Below, one piece after another: positions 43,346-56,600 of a stretch of DNA of 64,000 bases. How positions within the stretch are numbered: position 1 is the stretch's first letter; each line of letters starts with the position of its first letter. The notes beneath the pieces were generated by a model. It searched no databases and was not told the DNA's origin. It was given only the letters and a program-made list of their open reading frames with translations. This DNA is from Spongilla lacustris. Its lineage: Eukaryota > Porifera > Demospongiae > Spongillida > Spongillidae. The position numbers and the translations under genes were made by a program. The stretch spans positions 9,454,976 to 9,518,975 of the forward strand of contig OX442419.1 of NCBI GenBank assembly GCA_949361645.1, read 5' to 3'.

Positions 43346-44290
43346 GGGAGAGTCCCTGGTCCCTGGTGATGTCATGGTGATCCCCCCAACAGGCATGAGC
43401 ATGCCTTGTGATGCAGTCCTTCTCACTGGTACAGCTATCGTCAACAAGGCCTCCCTCACTGGTTAGTGGGTACAGGGTGTGGTCTGGTACAAGGGTGTGG
43501 TCACTGGTTAGTGGGTACAGGGGTGTGGTCACTGGTTAGTGGGTACAGGAGAGTGGTTACTGGTAGTGGGTACAGATAGGAGGGTCATCATGATCACTTG
43601 CCCCCCCCCCCCCCCACCTCCTCTCCTCCCCAGACCCTAGAGGAGCCGGGAGAAGACACCAGTAGGTTTGATATGATCATTCCAACCATAGTCAAGCCTC
43701 CCCTGGCTGGGGGGCATGAGGCTGTTGAGCTGGGGATCATGAAACAGTTCCCCTTCTCCTCTGAGCTGACTGGACTACCATATATGATGTGATGTGCCCA
43801 TCCCCCTGAGCAGCGTATGAGTGTCTTAGTGAAGTCCCTCCCCTCTTACGACCCCAAGTTATTCCATGTCTATGTGAAGGGAGCTCCAGAGAAGATCAGA
43901 AAGTTGTGCAGGCCAGAGACAGGTGTGAGTTTGAGTGCATCTCTAATTAGTGCTTCACTGTGTGGGTGGGTGTGGTCATATATATGTACAGTTCCAGAGG
44001 ACTTCTTTGATGTTCTCAGCTTGTTCACTCAGAAGGGGATGAGGGTGTTGCATAGTACTGTCATATCACATGATATCAGGAAAATTGAACGGTAAGTGTG
44101 TGGTAGGTATGGTGTGTGTGTGTAGTGGGTTTCAAGACTACCAGAGATTATATATAATCTCTGCCCAGGCCACCAGGCCATCATGGTGAAGGCTGACTCT
44201 GCCTCCTCCACACCCTCCATCACCTTCCACCTCCTCAAGGAAGGGTCTAACCTAGCCTTTCTCCTTAAAAGCACACAAGCCAGGAAACTT
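43346..44290 (+). pseudogene. P5-type ATPase (ATP13A-like) exon fragments
   Basis: P5B ATPases are P-type pumps of endolysosomal membranes (polyamine transport in animals). Exon-like blocks on the plus strand: 43346-43461, [20 protein letters not shown] and [16 protein letters not shown] (actuator domain, up to the TG of TGES), donor ACTG/GTTAGT; 43634-43767, EPGEDTSRFDMIIPTIVKPP, GIMKQFPFSSEL; 43814-43922, RMSVLVKSLPSYDPKLFHVY, VKGAPEKIRKLCRPET (nucleotide-binding KGAP); 43992-44091, VPEDFFDVLSLFTQKGMRVL; 44169-44290, AIMVKADSASSTPSITFHLL. Between the first two blocks, the region that should hold two membrane segments and the DKTGT phosphorylation site is absent; only a GTTAGTGGGTACAG repeat is found. 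A donor after SSEL is also missing. This is probably a partial copy or a gene interrupted by deletion. Confidence 0.7.
43457..43580. repeat. TGGTCACTGGTTAGTGGGTACAGG tandem repeat
   Basis: Four to five copies of about 25-30 bp, each containing GGTTAGTGGGTACAGG. The repeat derives from the exon-intron junction (ACTG/GTTAGT) of the ATPase fragment. Confidence 0.75.
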
Positions 44291-44304
44291 GTGGAAAGTT
44301 AGCA

Positions 44305-44450
44305 CCTCCCCCTTCCATCCCTCATCTAGTGCTGTCCCCTCCCCTCCCTCCTCCCCCTTCCATCCCATCCCTAGTGGTGTCCCCTCCCCTCCCTCCTCCC
44401 CTTCCATCCCACCCCGAGTGGTGTCCCCTCCCTCCTCCCCCTTCCTTCTC
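44305..44450. repeat. TCCCCTCCCTCCTCCCCCTTCCATCCC repeat
   Basis: Three pyrimidine-rich copies of about 48 bp, each containing GTGGTGTCCCCTCCC or close variants. Confidence 0.75.
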
Positions 44451-44639
44451 TTCCTTACAAGGTGGGAAACTGTAGGAATTTCAAATTTCACTTACAGCCA
44501 CCATCACAACATCAAAAGCACACCAAAAGTAATAGTACAAACACGTCAGAAAAAGAAATATAAATAAATAAAAGGAAACACTATGGACAAATTAACTACC
44601 TCGTAAAAGTACATGCTAGGAAGTGTCGGGTGAGGTGAG
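44451..44639. other. Spacer before satellite array
   Basis: Unique AT-rich sequence, nothing recognised. Confidence 0.4.
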
Positions 44640-47600
44640 CCCATGTGTGTGCTTGTGTGTGTGCATGTGGGGGGGAAGGATTGTAAAGCAGAGTGAGGTC
44701 CTCGCAATGTCAGAGGTATAAGCCACCTCTGACCTAGAATCTAGGAAATAGCCACCATGATAACTGCACTAAAAAACATTACGGCATGCATACATATTGA
44801 TAATTGGAAGAAAATAATATGAAGAAATAATAAATAAATAGATTGAGGATTACAAAAAGAAAGACCAGAGACAGAATAACTAAAACTAAAGATTAAGTAG
44901 TCACTTACCAAACCCCCAGTCTTCACCGCAAGAGATGGATGTGTGTATGTGTGCGTGCATGTGTGTGTGGGAGGGAAGGATATGTAATGCATGTGTATAC
45001 TTACCTTGTGAGGTCTTCGCAAGGTCAGAGGTATAAGCCACCTCTGACCTTGCCGATCTGAAATTTAGGAAATAGCCAACATGATAACTGCACTACAAAA
45101 CAAAGATTAAGTAGTCACTTACCAAACCCCCAGTCTTCACCAGAAAGATAAGAGATGGATGTCTGTGTGTGTGCGTGCATGTGTGTGTGGGAGGGAAGGA
45201 TATGTAGTGCATGTGTATACTTACCTTGTGAGGTCTTCGCAAGGTCAGAGGTATAAGCCACCTCTGACCTTGCCGATCTGAAATTTAGGAAATAGCCAAC
45301 ATGATAACTGCACTACAAAACAAAGATTAAGTAGTCACTTACCAAACCCCCAGTTTTCACCAGAAAGATAAGAGATGGATGTGTGTATGTGTGCGTGCAT
45401 GTGTGTGTGGGAGGGAAGGATATGTAATGCATGTGTATACTTACCTTGTGAGGTCTTCGCAAGGTCAGAGGTATAAGCCACCTCTGACCTTGCCGATCTG
45501 GAAATAGCCAACATGATAACTGCACTACAAAACAAAAATTAAGTAGTCACTTACCAAACCCCCAGTCTTCACCGCAAGATAAGAGATGGATGTGTGCATG
45601 TGTGCGTGCATGTGTGTGTGGGAGGGAATGATATGTAATGCATGTGTATACTTACCTTGTGAGGTCTTCGCAAGGTCAGAGGTATAAGCTACCTCTGACC
45701 TTGCCGATCTGAAATTTAGGAAATAGCCACCATGACAACTGCGCTACAAAACATTACGGCATGTATACATATTGATAATTGGAAGAAAATAATATGAAGA
45801 AATAATAAATAAATAGATTGAGGATTACAAAAATGAATAAAAGAAAGACCAGAGACAGAATAACTAAAACTAAAGATTAAGTAGTCACTTACCAAACCCC
45901 CAGTCTTCACCGCAAGATAAGAGATGGATGTGTGTATGTGTGCGTGCATGTGTGTGTGGGAGGGAAGGATATGTAATGCATGTGTATACTTACCTTGTGA
46001 GGTCTTCGCAAGGTCAGAGGTATAAGCCACCTCTGACCTTGCCGATCTGAAATTTAGGAAATAGCCAACATGATAACTGCACTACAAAACAAAGATTAAG
46101 TAGTCACTTACCAAACCCCCAGTCTTCACCAGAAAGATAAGAGATGGATGTGTGTATGTGTGCGTGCATGTGTGTGTGGGAGGGAAGGATATGTAATGCA
46201 TGTGTATACTTACCTTGTGAGGTCTTCGCAAGGTCAGAGGTATAAGCCACCTCTGACCTTGCCGATCTGAAATTTAGGAAATAGCCAACATAATAACTGC
46301 ACTACAAAACAAAGATTAAGTAGTCACTTACCAAACCCCCAGTCTTCACCAGAAAGATAAGAGATGGATGTCTGTGTGTGTGCGTGCATGTGTGTGTGGG
46401 AGGGAAGGATATGTAGTGCATGTGTATACTTACCTTGTGAGGTCTTCGCAAGGTCAGAGGTATAAGCCACCTCTGACCTTGCCGATCTGAAATTTAGGAA
46501 ATAGCCAACATGATAACTGCACTACAAAACAAAGATTAAGTAGTCACTTACCAAACCCCCAGTCTTCACCAGAAAGATAAGAGATGGATGTGTGTATGTG
46601 TGCGTGCATGTGTGTGTGGGAGGGAAGGATATGTAATGCATGTGTATACTTACCTTGTGAGGTCTTCGCAAGGTCAGAGGTATAAGCCACCTCTGACCTT
46701 GCCGATCTGAAATTTAGGAAATAGCCAACATGATAACTGCACTACAAATCAAAAATTAAGTAGTCACTTACCAAACCCCCAGTCTTCACCGCAAGATAAG
46801 AGATGGATGTGTGCATGTGTGCGTGCATGTGTGTGTGGGAGGGAAGGATATGTAATGCATGTGTATACTTACCTTGTGAGGTCTTCGCAAGGTCAGAGGT
46901 ATAAGCTACCTCTGACCTTGCCGATCTGAAATTTAGGAAATAGCCACCATGACAACTGCGCTACAAAACATTACGGCATGTATACATATTGATAATTGGA
47001 AGAAAATAATATGAAGAAATAATAAATAAATAGATTGAGGATTACAAAAATGAATAAAAGAAAGACCAGAGACATAATAACTAAAACTAAAGATTAAGTA
47101 GTCACTTACCAAACCCCCAGTCTTCACCGCAAGATAAGAGATGGATGTGTGTATGTGTGCGTGCATGTGTGTGTGGGAGGGAAGGATATGTAATGCATGT
47201 GTATACATACCTTGTGAGGTCTTCGCAAGGTCAGAGGTATAAGCTACCTCTGACCTTGCCGATCTGAAATTTAGGAAATAGCCACCATGACAACTGCACT
47301 ACAAAACATTATGGCATGCACACATATTGATAATTGGAAGAAAATGATATGAAGAAATAATAAATAAATAGATTGAGGATTACAAAAATGAATAAAAGAA
47401 AGACCAGAGACAGAATAACTAAAACTAAAGATTAAGTAGTCACTTACCAAACCCCCAGTCTTCACCGCAAGATAAGAGATGGATGTGTGTATGTGTGCGT
47501 GCATGTGTGTGTGGGAGGGAAGGATATGTAATGCATGTGTATACTTACCTTGTGAGGTCTTCGCAAGGTCAGAGGTATAAGCCACCTCTGACCTTGCCGA

Positions 47601-50600
47601 TCTGAAATTTAGGAAATAGCCAACATGATAACTGCACTACAAAACAAAGATTAAGTAGTCACTTACCAAACCCCCAGTCTTCACCAGAAAGATAAGAGAT
47701 GGATGTGTGTATGTGTGCGTGCATGTGTGTGTGGGAGGGAAGGATATGTAATGCATGTGTATACTTACCTTGTGAGGTCTTCGCAAGGTCAGAGGTATAA
47801 GCCACCTCTGACCTTGCCGATCTGAAATTTAGGAAATAGCCAACATGATAACTGCACTACAAAACAAAGATTAAGTAGTCACTTACCAAACCCCCAGTCT
47901 TCACCAGAAAGATAAGAGATGGATGTCTGTGTGTGTGCGTGCATGTGTGTGTGGGAGGGAAGGATATGTAGTGCATGTGTATACTTACCTTGTGAGGTCT
48001 TCGCAAGGTCAGAGGTATAAGCCACCTCTGACCTTGCCGATCTGAAATTTAGGAAATAGCCAACATGATAACTGCACTACAAAACAAAGATTAAGTAGTC
48101 ACTTACCAAACCCCCAGTCTTCACCAGAAAGATAAGAGATGGATGTGTGTATGTGTGCGTGCATGTGTGTGTGGGAGGGAAGGATATGTAATGCATGTGT
48201 ATACTTACCTTGTGAGGTCTTCGCAAGGTCAGAGGTATAAGCCACCTCTGACCTTGCCGATCTGAAATTTAGGAAATAGCCAACATGATAACTGCACTAC
48301 AAAACAAAAATTAAGTAGTCACTTACCAAACCCCCAGTCTTCACCGCAAGATAAGAGATGGATGTGTGCATGTGTGCGTGCATGTGTGTGTGGGAGGGAA
48401 GGATATGTAATGCATGTGTATACTTACCTTGTGAGGTCTTCGCAAGGTCAGAGGTATAAGCTACCTCTGACCTTGCCGATCTGAAATTTAGGAAATAGCC
48501 ACCATGACAACTGCGCTACAAAACATTACGGCATGTATACATATTGATAATTGGAAGAAAATAATATGAAGAAATAATAAATAAATAGATTGAGGATTAC
48601 AAAAATGAATAAAAGAAAGACCAGAGACATAATAACTAAAACTAAAGATTAAGTAGTCACTTACAAAACCCCCAGTCTTCACCGCAAGATAAGAGATGGA
48701 TGTGTGTATGTGTGCGTGCATGTGTGTGTGGGAGGGAAGGATATGTAATGCATGTGTATACTTACCTTGTGAGGTCTTCGCAAGGTCAGAGGTATAAGCT
48801 ACCTCTGACCTTGCCGATCTGAAATTTAGGAAATAGCCACCATGACAACTGCACTACAAAACATTATGGCATGCACACATATTGATAATTGGAAGAAAAT
48901 GATATGAAGAAATAATAAATAAATAGATTGAGGATTACAAAAATCACCATAAAAGAAAGACCAGAGACAGAATAACTAAAACTAAAGATTAAGTAGTCAC
49001 TTACCAAACCCCCAGTCTTCACCAGAAAGATAAGAGATGGATGTCTGTGTGTGTGCGTGCATGTGTGTGTGGGAGGGAAGGATATATAGTGCATGTGTAT
49101 ACTTACCTTGTGAGGTCTTCGCAAGGTCAGAGGTATAAGCCACCTCTGACCTTGCCGATCTGAAATTTAGGAAATAGCCAACATGATAACTGCACTACAA
49201 AACAAAAATTAAGTAGTCACTTACCAAACCCCCAGTCTTCACCAGAAAGATAAGAGATGGATGTGTGTATGTGTGCGTGCATGTGTGTGTGGGAGGGAAG
49301 TATATGTAGTGCATGTGTATACTTACCTTGTGAGGTCTTCGCAAGGTCAGAGGTATAAGCTACCTCTGACCTTGCCGATCTGAAATTTAGGAAATAGCCA
49401 CCATGACAACTGCACTACAAAACATTATGGCATGCACAAATATTGATAATTGGAAGAAAATGATATGAAGAAATAATAAATAAATAGATTGAGGATTACA
49501 AAGAAAGACCAGAGACAGAATAACTAAAACTAAAGATTAAGTAGTCACTTACCAAACCCCCAGTCTTCACCAGAAAGATAAGAGATGGATGTGTGTATGT
49601 GTGCGTGCATGTGTGTGTGGGAGGGAAGGATATGTAATGCATGTGTATACTTACCTTGTGAGGTCTTCGCAAGGTCAGAGGTATAAGCCACCTCTGACCT
49701 TGCCGATCTGAAATTTAGGAAATAGCCACCATGATAACTGCGCTACAAAACATTATGGCATGCACACATATTGATAATTGGAAGAAAATTATATGAAGAA
49801 ATAATAAATAAATAGATTGAGGATTACAAAAATGAATAAAAGAAAGACCAGAGACAGAATAACTAAAACTAAAGATTAAGTAGTCACTTACCAAACCCCC
49901 AGTCTTCACCGCAAGATAAGAGATGGATGTGTGTATGTGTGCGTGCATGTGTGTGTGGGAGGGAATGATATGTAATGCATGTGTATACTTACCTTGTGAG
50001 GTCTTCGCAAGGTCAGAGGTATAAGCTACCTCTGACCTTGCCGATCTGAAATATAGGAAATAGCCACCATGACAACTGCGCTACAAAACATTACGGCATG
50101 CACACATATTGATAATTGGAAGAAAATAATATGAAGAAATAATAAATAAATAGATTGAGGATTACAAAAATGAATAAAAGAAAGACCAGAGACAGAATAA
50201 CTAAAACTAAAGATTAAGTAGTCACTTACCAAACCCCCAGTCTTCACCAGAAAGATAAGAGATGGATGTCTGTATGTGTGAGTGCATGTGTGTGTGGGAG
50301 GGAAGGATATGTAGTGCATGTGTATACTTACCTTGTGAGGTCTTCGCAAGGTCAGAGGTATAAGCCACCTCTGACCTTGCCGATCTGAAATTTAGGAAAT
50401 AGCCAACATGATAACTGCACTACAAAACAAAGATTAAGTAGTCACTTACCAAACCCCCAGTCTTCACCAGAAAGATAAGAGATGGATGTCTGTGTGTGTG
50501 CGCGCATGTGTGTGTGGGAGGGAAGGATATGTAGTGCATGTGTATACTTACCTTGTGAGGTCTTCGCAAGGTCAGAGGTATAAGCCACCTCTGACCTTGC

Positions 50601-53600
50601 CGATCTGAAATTTAGGAAATAGCCAACATGATAACTGCACTACAAAACAAAGATTAAGTAGTCACTTACCAAACCCCCAGTCTTCACCAGAAAGATAAGA
50701 GATGGATGTCTGTGTGTGTGCGTGCATGTGTGTGTGGGAGGGAAGGATATGTAGTGCATGTGTATACTTACCTTGTGAGGTCTTCGCAAGGTCAGAGGTA
50801 TAAGCCACCTCTGACCTTGCCGATCTGAAATTTAGGAAATAGCCAACATGATAACTGCACTACAAAACAAAGATTAAGTAGTCACTTACCAAACCCCCAG
50901 TCTTCACCAGAAAGATAAGAGATGGATGTGTGTATGTGTGCGTGCATGTGTGTGTGGGAGGGAAGGATATGTAATGCATGTGTATACTTACCTTGTGAGG
51001 TCTTCGCAAGGTCAGAGGTATAAGCCACCTCTGACCTTGCCGATCTGAAATTTAGGAAATAGCCACCATGATAACTGCGCTACAAAACATTATGGCATGC
51101 ACACAGATTGATAATTGGAAGAAAATTATATGAAGAAATAATAAATAAATAGATTGAGGATTACAAAAATGAATAAAAGAAAGACCAGAGACAGAATAAC
51201 TAAAACTAAAGATTAAGTAGTCACTTACCAAACCCCCAGTCTTCACCGCAAGATAAGAGATGGATGTGTGTATGTGTGCGTGCATGTGTGTGTGGGAGGG
51301 AATGATATGTAATGCATGTGTATACTTACCTTGTGAGGTCTTCGCAAGGTCAGAGGTATAAGCTACCTCTGACCTTGCCGATCTGAAATTTAGGAAATAG
51401 CCACCATGACAACTGCGCTACAAAACATTACGGCATGCACACATATTGATAATTGGAAGAAAATAATATGAAGAAATAATAAATAAATAGATTGAGGATT
51501 AAAGACCAGAGACAGAATAACTAAAACTAAAGATTAAGTAGTCACTTACCAAACCCCCAGTCTTCACCGCAAGATAAGAGATGGATGTGTGTATGTGTGC
51601 GTGCATGTGTGTGTGGGAGGGAATGATATGTAATGCATGTGTATACTTACCTTGTGAGGTCTTCGCAAGGTCAGAGGTATAAGCTACCTCTGACCTTGCC
51701 GATCTGAAATTTAGGAAATAGCCACCATGACAACTGCGCTACAAAACATTACGGCATGCACACATATTGATAATTGGAAGAAAATAATATGAAGAAATAA
51801 TAAATAAAAAGATTGAGGATTACAAAAGAAAGACCAGAGACAGAATAACTAAAACTAAAGATTAAGTAGTCACTTACCAAACCCCCAGTCTTCACCGCAA
51901 GATAAGAGATGGATGTGTGCATGTGTGCGTGCATGTGTGTGTGGGAGGGAAGGATATGTAATGCATGTGTATACTTACCTTGTGAGGTCTTCGCAAGGTC
52001 AGAGGTATAAGCTACCTCTGACCTTGCCGATCTGAAATTTAGGAAATAGCCACCATGACAACTGCGCTACAAAACATTACGGCATGCATACATATTGATA
52101 ATTGGAAGAAAATAATATGAAGAAATAATAAATAAATAGATTGAGGATTACAAAAAAAAGACCAGAGACATAATAACTAAAACTAAAGATTAAGTAGTCA
52201 CTTACCAAACCCCCAGTCTTCACCGCAAGATAAGAGATGGATGTGTGCATGTGTGCGTGCATGTGTGTGTGGGAGGGAAGGATATGTAATGCATGTGTAT
52301 ACTTACCTTGTGAGGTCTTCGCAAGGTCAGAGGTATAAGCTACCTCTGACCTTGCCAATCTGAAATTTAGGAAATAGCCACCATGACAACTGCGCTACAA
52401 AACATTACGGCATGCATACATATTGATAATTGGAAGAAAATAATATGAAGAAATAATAAATAAATAGATTGAGGATTACAAAAATGAATAAAAGAAAGAC
52501 CAGAGACATAATAACTAAAACTAAAGATTAAGTAGTCACTTACCAAACCCCCAGTCTTCACCGCAAGATAAGAGATGGATGTGTGTATGTGTGCGTGCAT
52601 GTGTGTGTGGGAGGGAAGGATATGTAATGCATGTGTATACTTACCTTGTGAGGTCTTCGCAAGGTCAGAGGTATAAGCTACCTCTGACCTTGCCGATCTG
52701 AAATTTAGGAAATAGCCACCATGACAACTACACTACAAAACATTATGGCATGCACACATATTGATAATTGGAAGAAAATGATATGAAGAAATAATAAATA
52801 AATAGATTGAGGATTACAAAAATCAATAAAAGAAAGACCAGAGACAGAATAACTAAAACTAAAGATTAAGTAGTCACTTACCAAACGCCCAGTCTTCACC
52901 AGAAAGATAAGAGATGGATGTCTGTGTGTGTGCGTGCATGTGTGTGTGGGAGGGAAGGATATATAGTGCATGTGTATACTTACCTTGTGAGGTCTTCGCA
53001 AGGTCAGAGGTATAAGCCACCTCTGACCATGCCGATCTGAAATTTAGGCAATAGCCAACATGATAACTGCACTACAAAACAAAGATTAAGTAGTCACTTA
53101 CCAAACGCCCAGTCTTCACCAGAAAGATAAGAGATGGATGTCTGTGTGTGTGCGTGCATGTGTGTGTGGGAGGGAAGGATATGTAGTGCATGTGTATACT
53201 TACCTTGTGAGGTCTTCGCAAGGTCAGAGGTATAAGCCACCGCTGACCTTGCCGATCTGAAATTTAGGAAATAGCCAACATGATAACTGCACTACAAAAC
53301 AAAGATTAAGTAGTCACTTACCAAACCCCCAGTCTTCACCAGAAAGATAAGAGATGGATGTGTGTATGTGTGCGTGCATGTGTGTGTGGGAGGGAAGGAT
53401 ATGTAATGCATGTGTATACTTACCTTGTGAGGTCTTCGCAAGGTCAGAGGTATAAGCCACCTCTGACCTTGCCGATCTGAAATTTAGGAAATAGCCACCA
53501 TGACAACTGCACTACAAAACATTATGACATGCACAAATATTGATAATTGGAAGAAAATGATATGAAGAAATAATAAATAAATAGATTGAGGATTACAAAA

Positions 53601-56600
53601 ATCAATAAAAGAAAGACCAGAGACAGAATAACTAAAACTAAAGATTAAGTAGTCACTTACCAAACCCCCAGTTTTCACCAGAAAGATAAGAGATGGATGT
53701 CTGTGTGTGTGCGTGCATGTGTGTGTGGGTGGGAAGGATATGTAGTGCATGTGTATACTTACCTTGTGAGGTCTTCGCAAGGTCAGAGGTATAAGCCACC
53801 TCTGACCTTGCCGATCTGAAATTTAGGAAATAGCCAACATGATAACTGCACTACAAAACAAAGATTAAGTAGTCACTTACCAAACCCCCAGTCTTCACCA
53901 GAAAGATAAGAGATGGATGTCTGTGTGTGTGCGTGCATGTGTGTGTGGGAGGGAAGGATATGTAGTGCATGTGTATACTTACCTTGTGAGGTCTTCGCAA
54001 GGTCAGAGGTATAAGCCACCTCTGACCTTGCCGATCTGAAATTTAGGAAATAGCCAACATGATAACTGCACTACAAAACAAAGATTAAGTAGTCACTTAC
54101 CAAACCCCCAGTCTTCACCAGAAAGATAAGAGATGGATGTGTGTATGTGTGCGTGCATGTGTGTGTGGGAGGGAAGGATATGTAATGCATGTGTATACTA
54201 CTTACCTTGTGAGGTCTTCGCAAGGTCAGAGGTATAAGCCACCTCTGACCTTGCCGATCTGAAATTTAGGAAATAGCCACCATGATAACTGCGCTACAAA
54301 ACATTATGGCATGCACACAGATTGATAATTGGAAGAAAATTATATGAAGAAATAATAAATAAATAGATTGAGGATTACAAAAATGAATAAAAGAAAGACC
54401 AGAGACAGAATAACTAAAACTAAAGATTAAGTAGTCACTTACCAAACCCCCAGTCTTCACCGCAAGATAAGAGATGGATGTGTGTATGTGTGCGTGCATG
54501 TGTGTGTGGGAGGGAATGATATGTAATGCACGTGTATACTTACCTTGTGAGGTCTTCGCAAGGTCAGAGGTATAAGCTACCTCTGACCTTGCCGATCTGA
54601 AATTTAGGAAATAGCCACCATGACAACTGCGCTACAAAACATTACGGCATGCACACATATTGATAATTGGAAGAAAATAATATGAAGAAATAATAAATAA
54701 CTAGATTGAGGATTACAAAAATGAATAAAAGAAAGACCAGAGACAGAATAACTAAAACTAAAGATTAAGTAGTCACTTACCAAACCCCCAGTCTTCACCG
54801 CAAGATAAGAGATGGATGTGTGCATGTGTGCGTGCATGTGTGTGTGGGAGGGAAGGATATGTAATGCATGTGTATACTTACCTTGTGAGGTCTTCGCAAG
54901 GTCAGAGGTATAAGCCACCTCTGACCTTGCCGATCTGAAATTTAGGAAATAGCCAACATGATAACTGCACTACAAAACAAAGATTAAGTAGTCACTTACC
55001 AAACCCCCTGTCTTCACCAGAAAGATAAGAGATGGATGTCTGTATGTGTGAGTGCATGTGTGTGTGGGAGGGAAGGATATGTAGTGCATGTGTATACTTA
55101 CCTTGTGAGGTCTTCGCAAGGTCAGAGGTATAAGCCACCTCTGACCTTGCCGATCTGAAATTTAGGAAATAGCCAACATGATAACTGCACTACAAAACAA
55201 AGATTAAGTAGTCACTTACCAAACCCCCAGTCTTCACCAGAAAGATAAGAGATGGATGTCTGTGTGTGTGCGCGCATGTGTGTGTGGGAGGGAAGGATAT
55301 GTAGTGCATGTGTATACTTACCTTGTGAGGTCTTCGCAAGATCAGAGGTATAAGCCACCTCTGACCTTGCCGATCTGAAATTTAGGAAATAGCCAACATG
55401 ATAACTGCACTACAAAACAAAGATTAAGTAGTCACTTACCAAACCCCCAGTCTTCACCAGAAAGATAAGAGATGGATGTCTGTGTGTGTGCGTGCATGTG
55501 TGTGTGGGAGGGAAGGATATGTAGTGCATGTGTATACTTACCTTGTGAGGTCTTCGCAAGGTCAGAGGTATAAGCCACCTCTGACCTTGCCGATCTGAAA
55601 TTTAAGAAATAGCCAACATGATAACTGCACTACAAAACAAAGATTAAGTAGTCACTTACCAAACCCCCAGTCTTCACCAGAAAGATAAGAGATGGATGTG
55701 TGTATGTGAGCGTGCATGTGTGTGTGGGAGGGAAGGATATGTAATGCATGTGTATACTTACCTTGTGAGGTCTTCGCAAGGTCAGAGGTATAAGCCACCT
55801 CTGACCTTGCCGATCTGAAATTTAGGAAATAGCCACCATGATAACTGCGCTACAAAACATTATGGCATGCACACAGATTGATAATTGGAAGAAAATTATA
55901 TGAAGAAATAATAAATAAATAGATTGAGGATTACAAAAATGAATAAAAGAAAGACCAGAGACAGAATAACTAAAACTAAAGATTAAGTAGTCACTTACCA
56001 AACCCCCAGTCTTCACCGCAAGATAAGAGATGGATGTGTGTATGTGTGCGTGCATGTGTGTGTGGGAGGGAATGATATGTAATGCATGTGTATACTTACC
56101 TTGTGAGGTCTTCGCAAGGTCAGAGGTATAAGCTACCTCTGACCTTGCCGATCTGAAATTTAGGAAATAGCCACCATGACAACTGCGCTACAAAACATTA
56201 CGGCATGCACACATATTGATAATTGGAAGAAAATAATATGAAGAAATAATAAATAAATACATTGAGGATTACAAAAATGAATAAAAGAAAGACCAGAGAC
56301 AGAATAACTAAAACTAAAGATTAAGTAGTCACTTACCAAACCCCCAGTCTTCACCGCAAGATAAGAGATGGATGTGTGCATGTGTGCGTGCATGTGTGTG
56401 TGGGAGGGAAGGATATGTAATGCATGTGTATACTTACCTTGTGAGGTCTTCGCAAGGTCAGAGGTATAAGCTACCTCTGACCTTGCCGATCTGAAATTTA
56501 GGAAATAGCCAACATGATAACTGCACTACAAAACAAAGATTAAGTAGTCACTTACCAAACCCCCTGTCTTCACCAGAAAGATAAGAGATGGATGTCTGTA

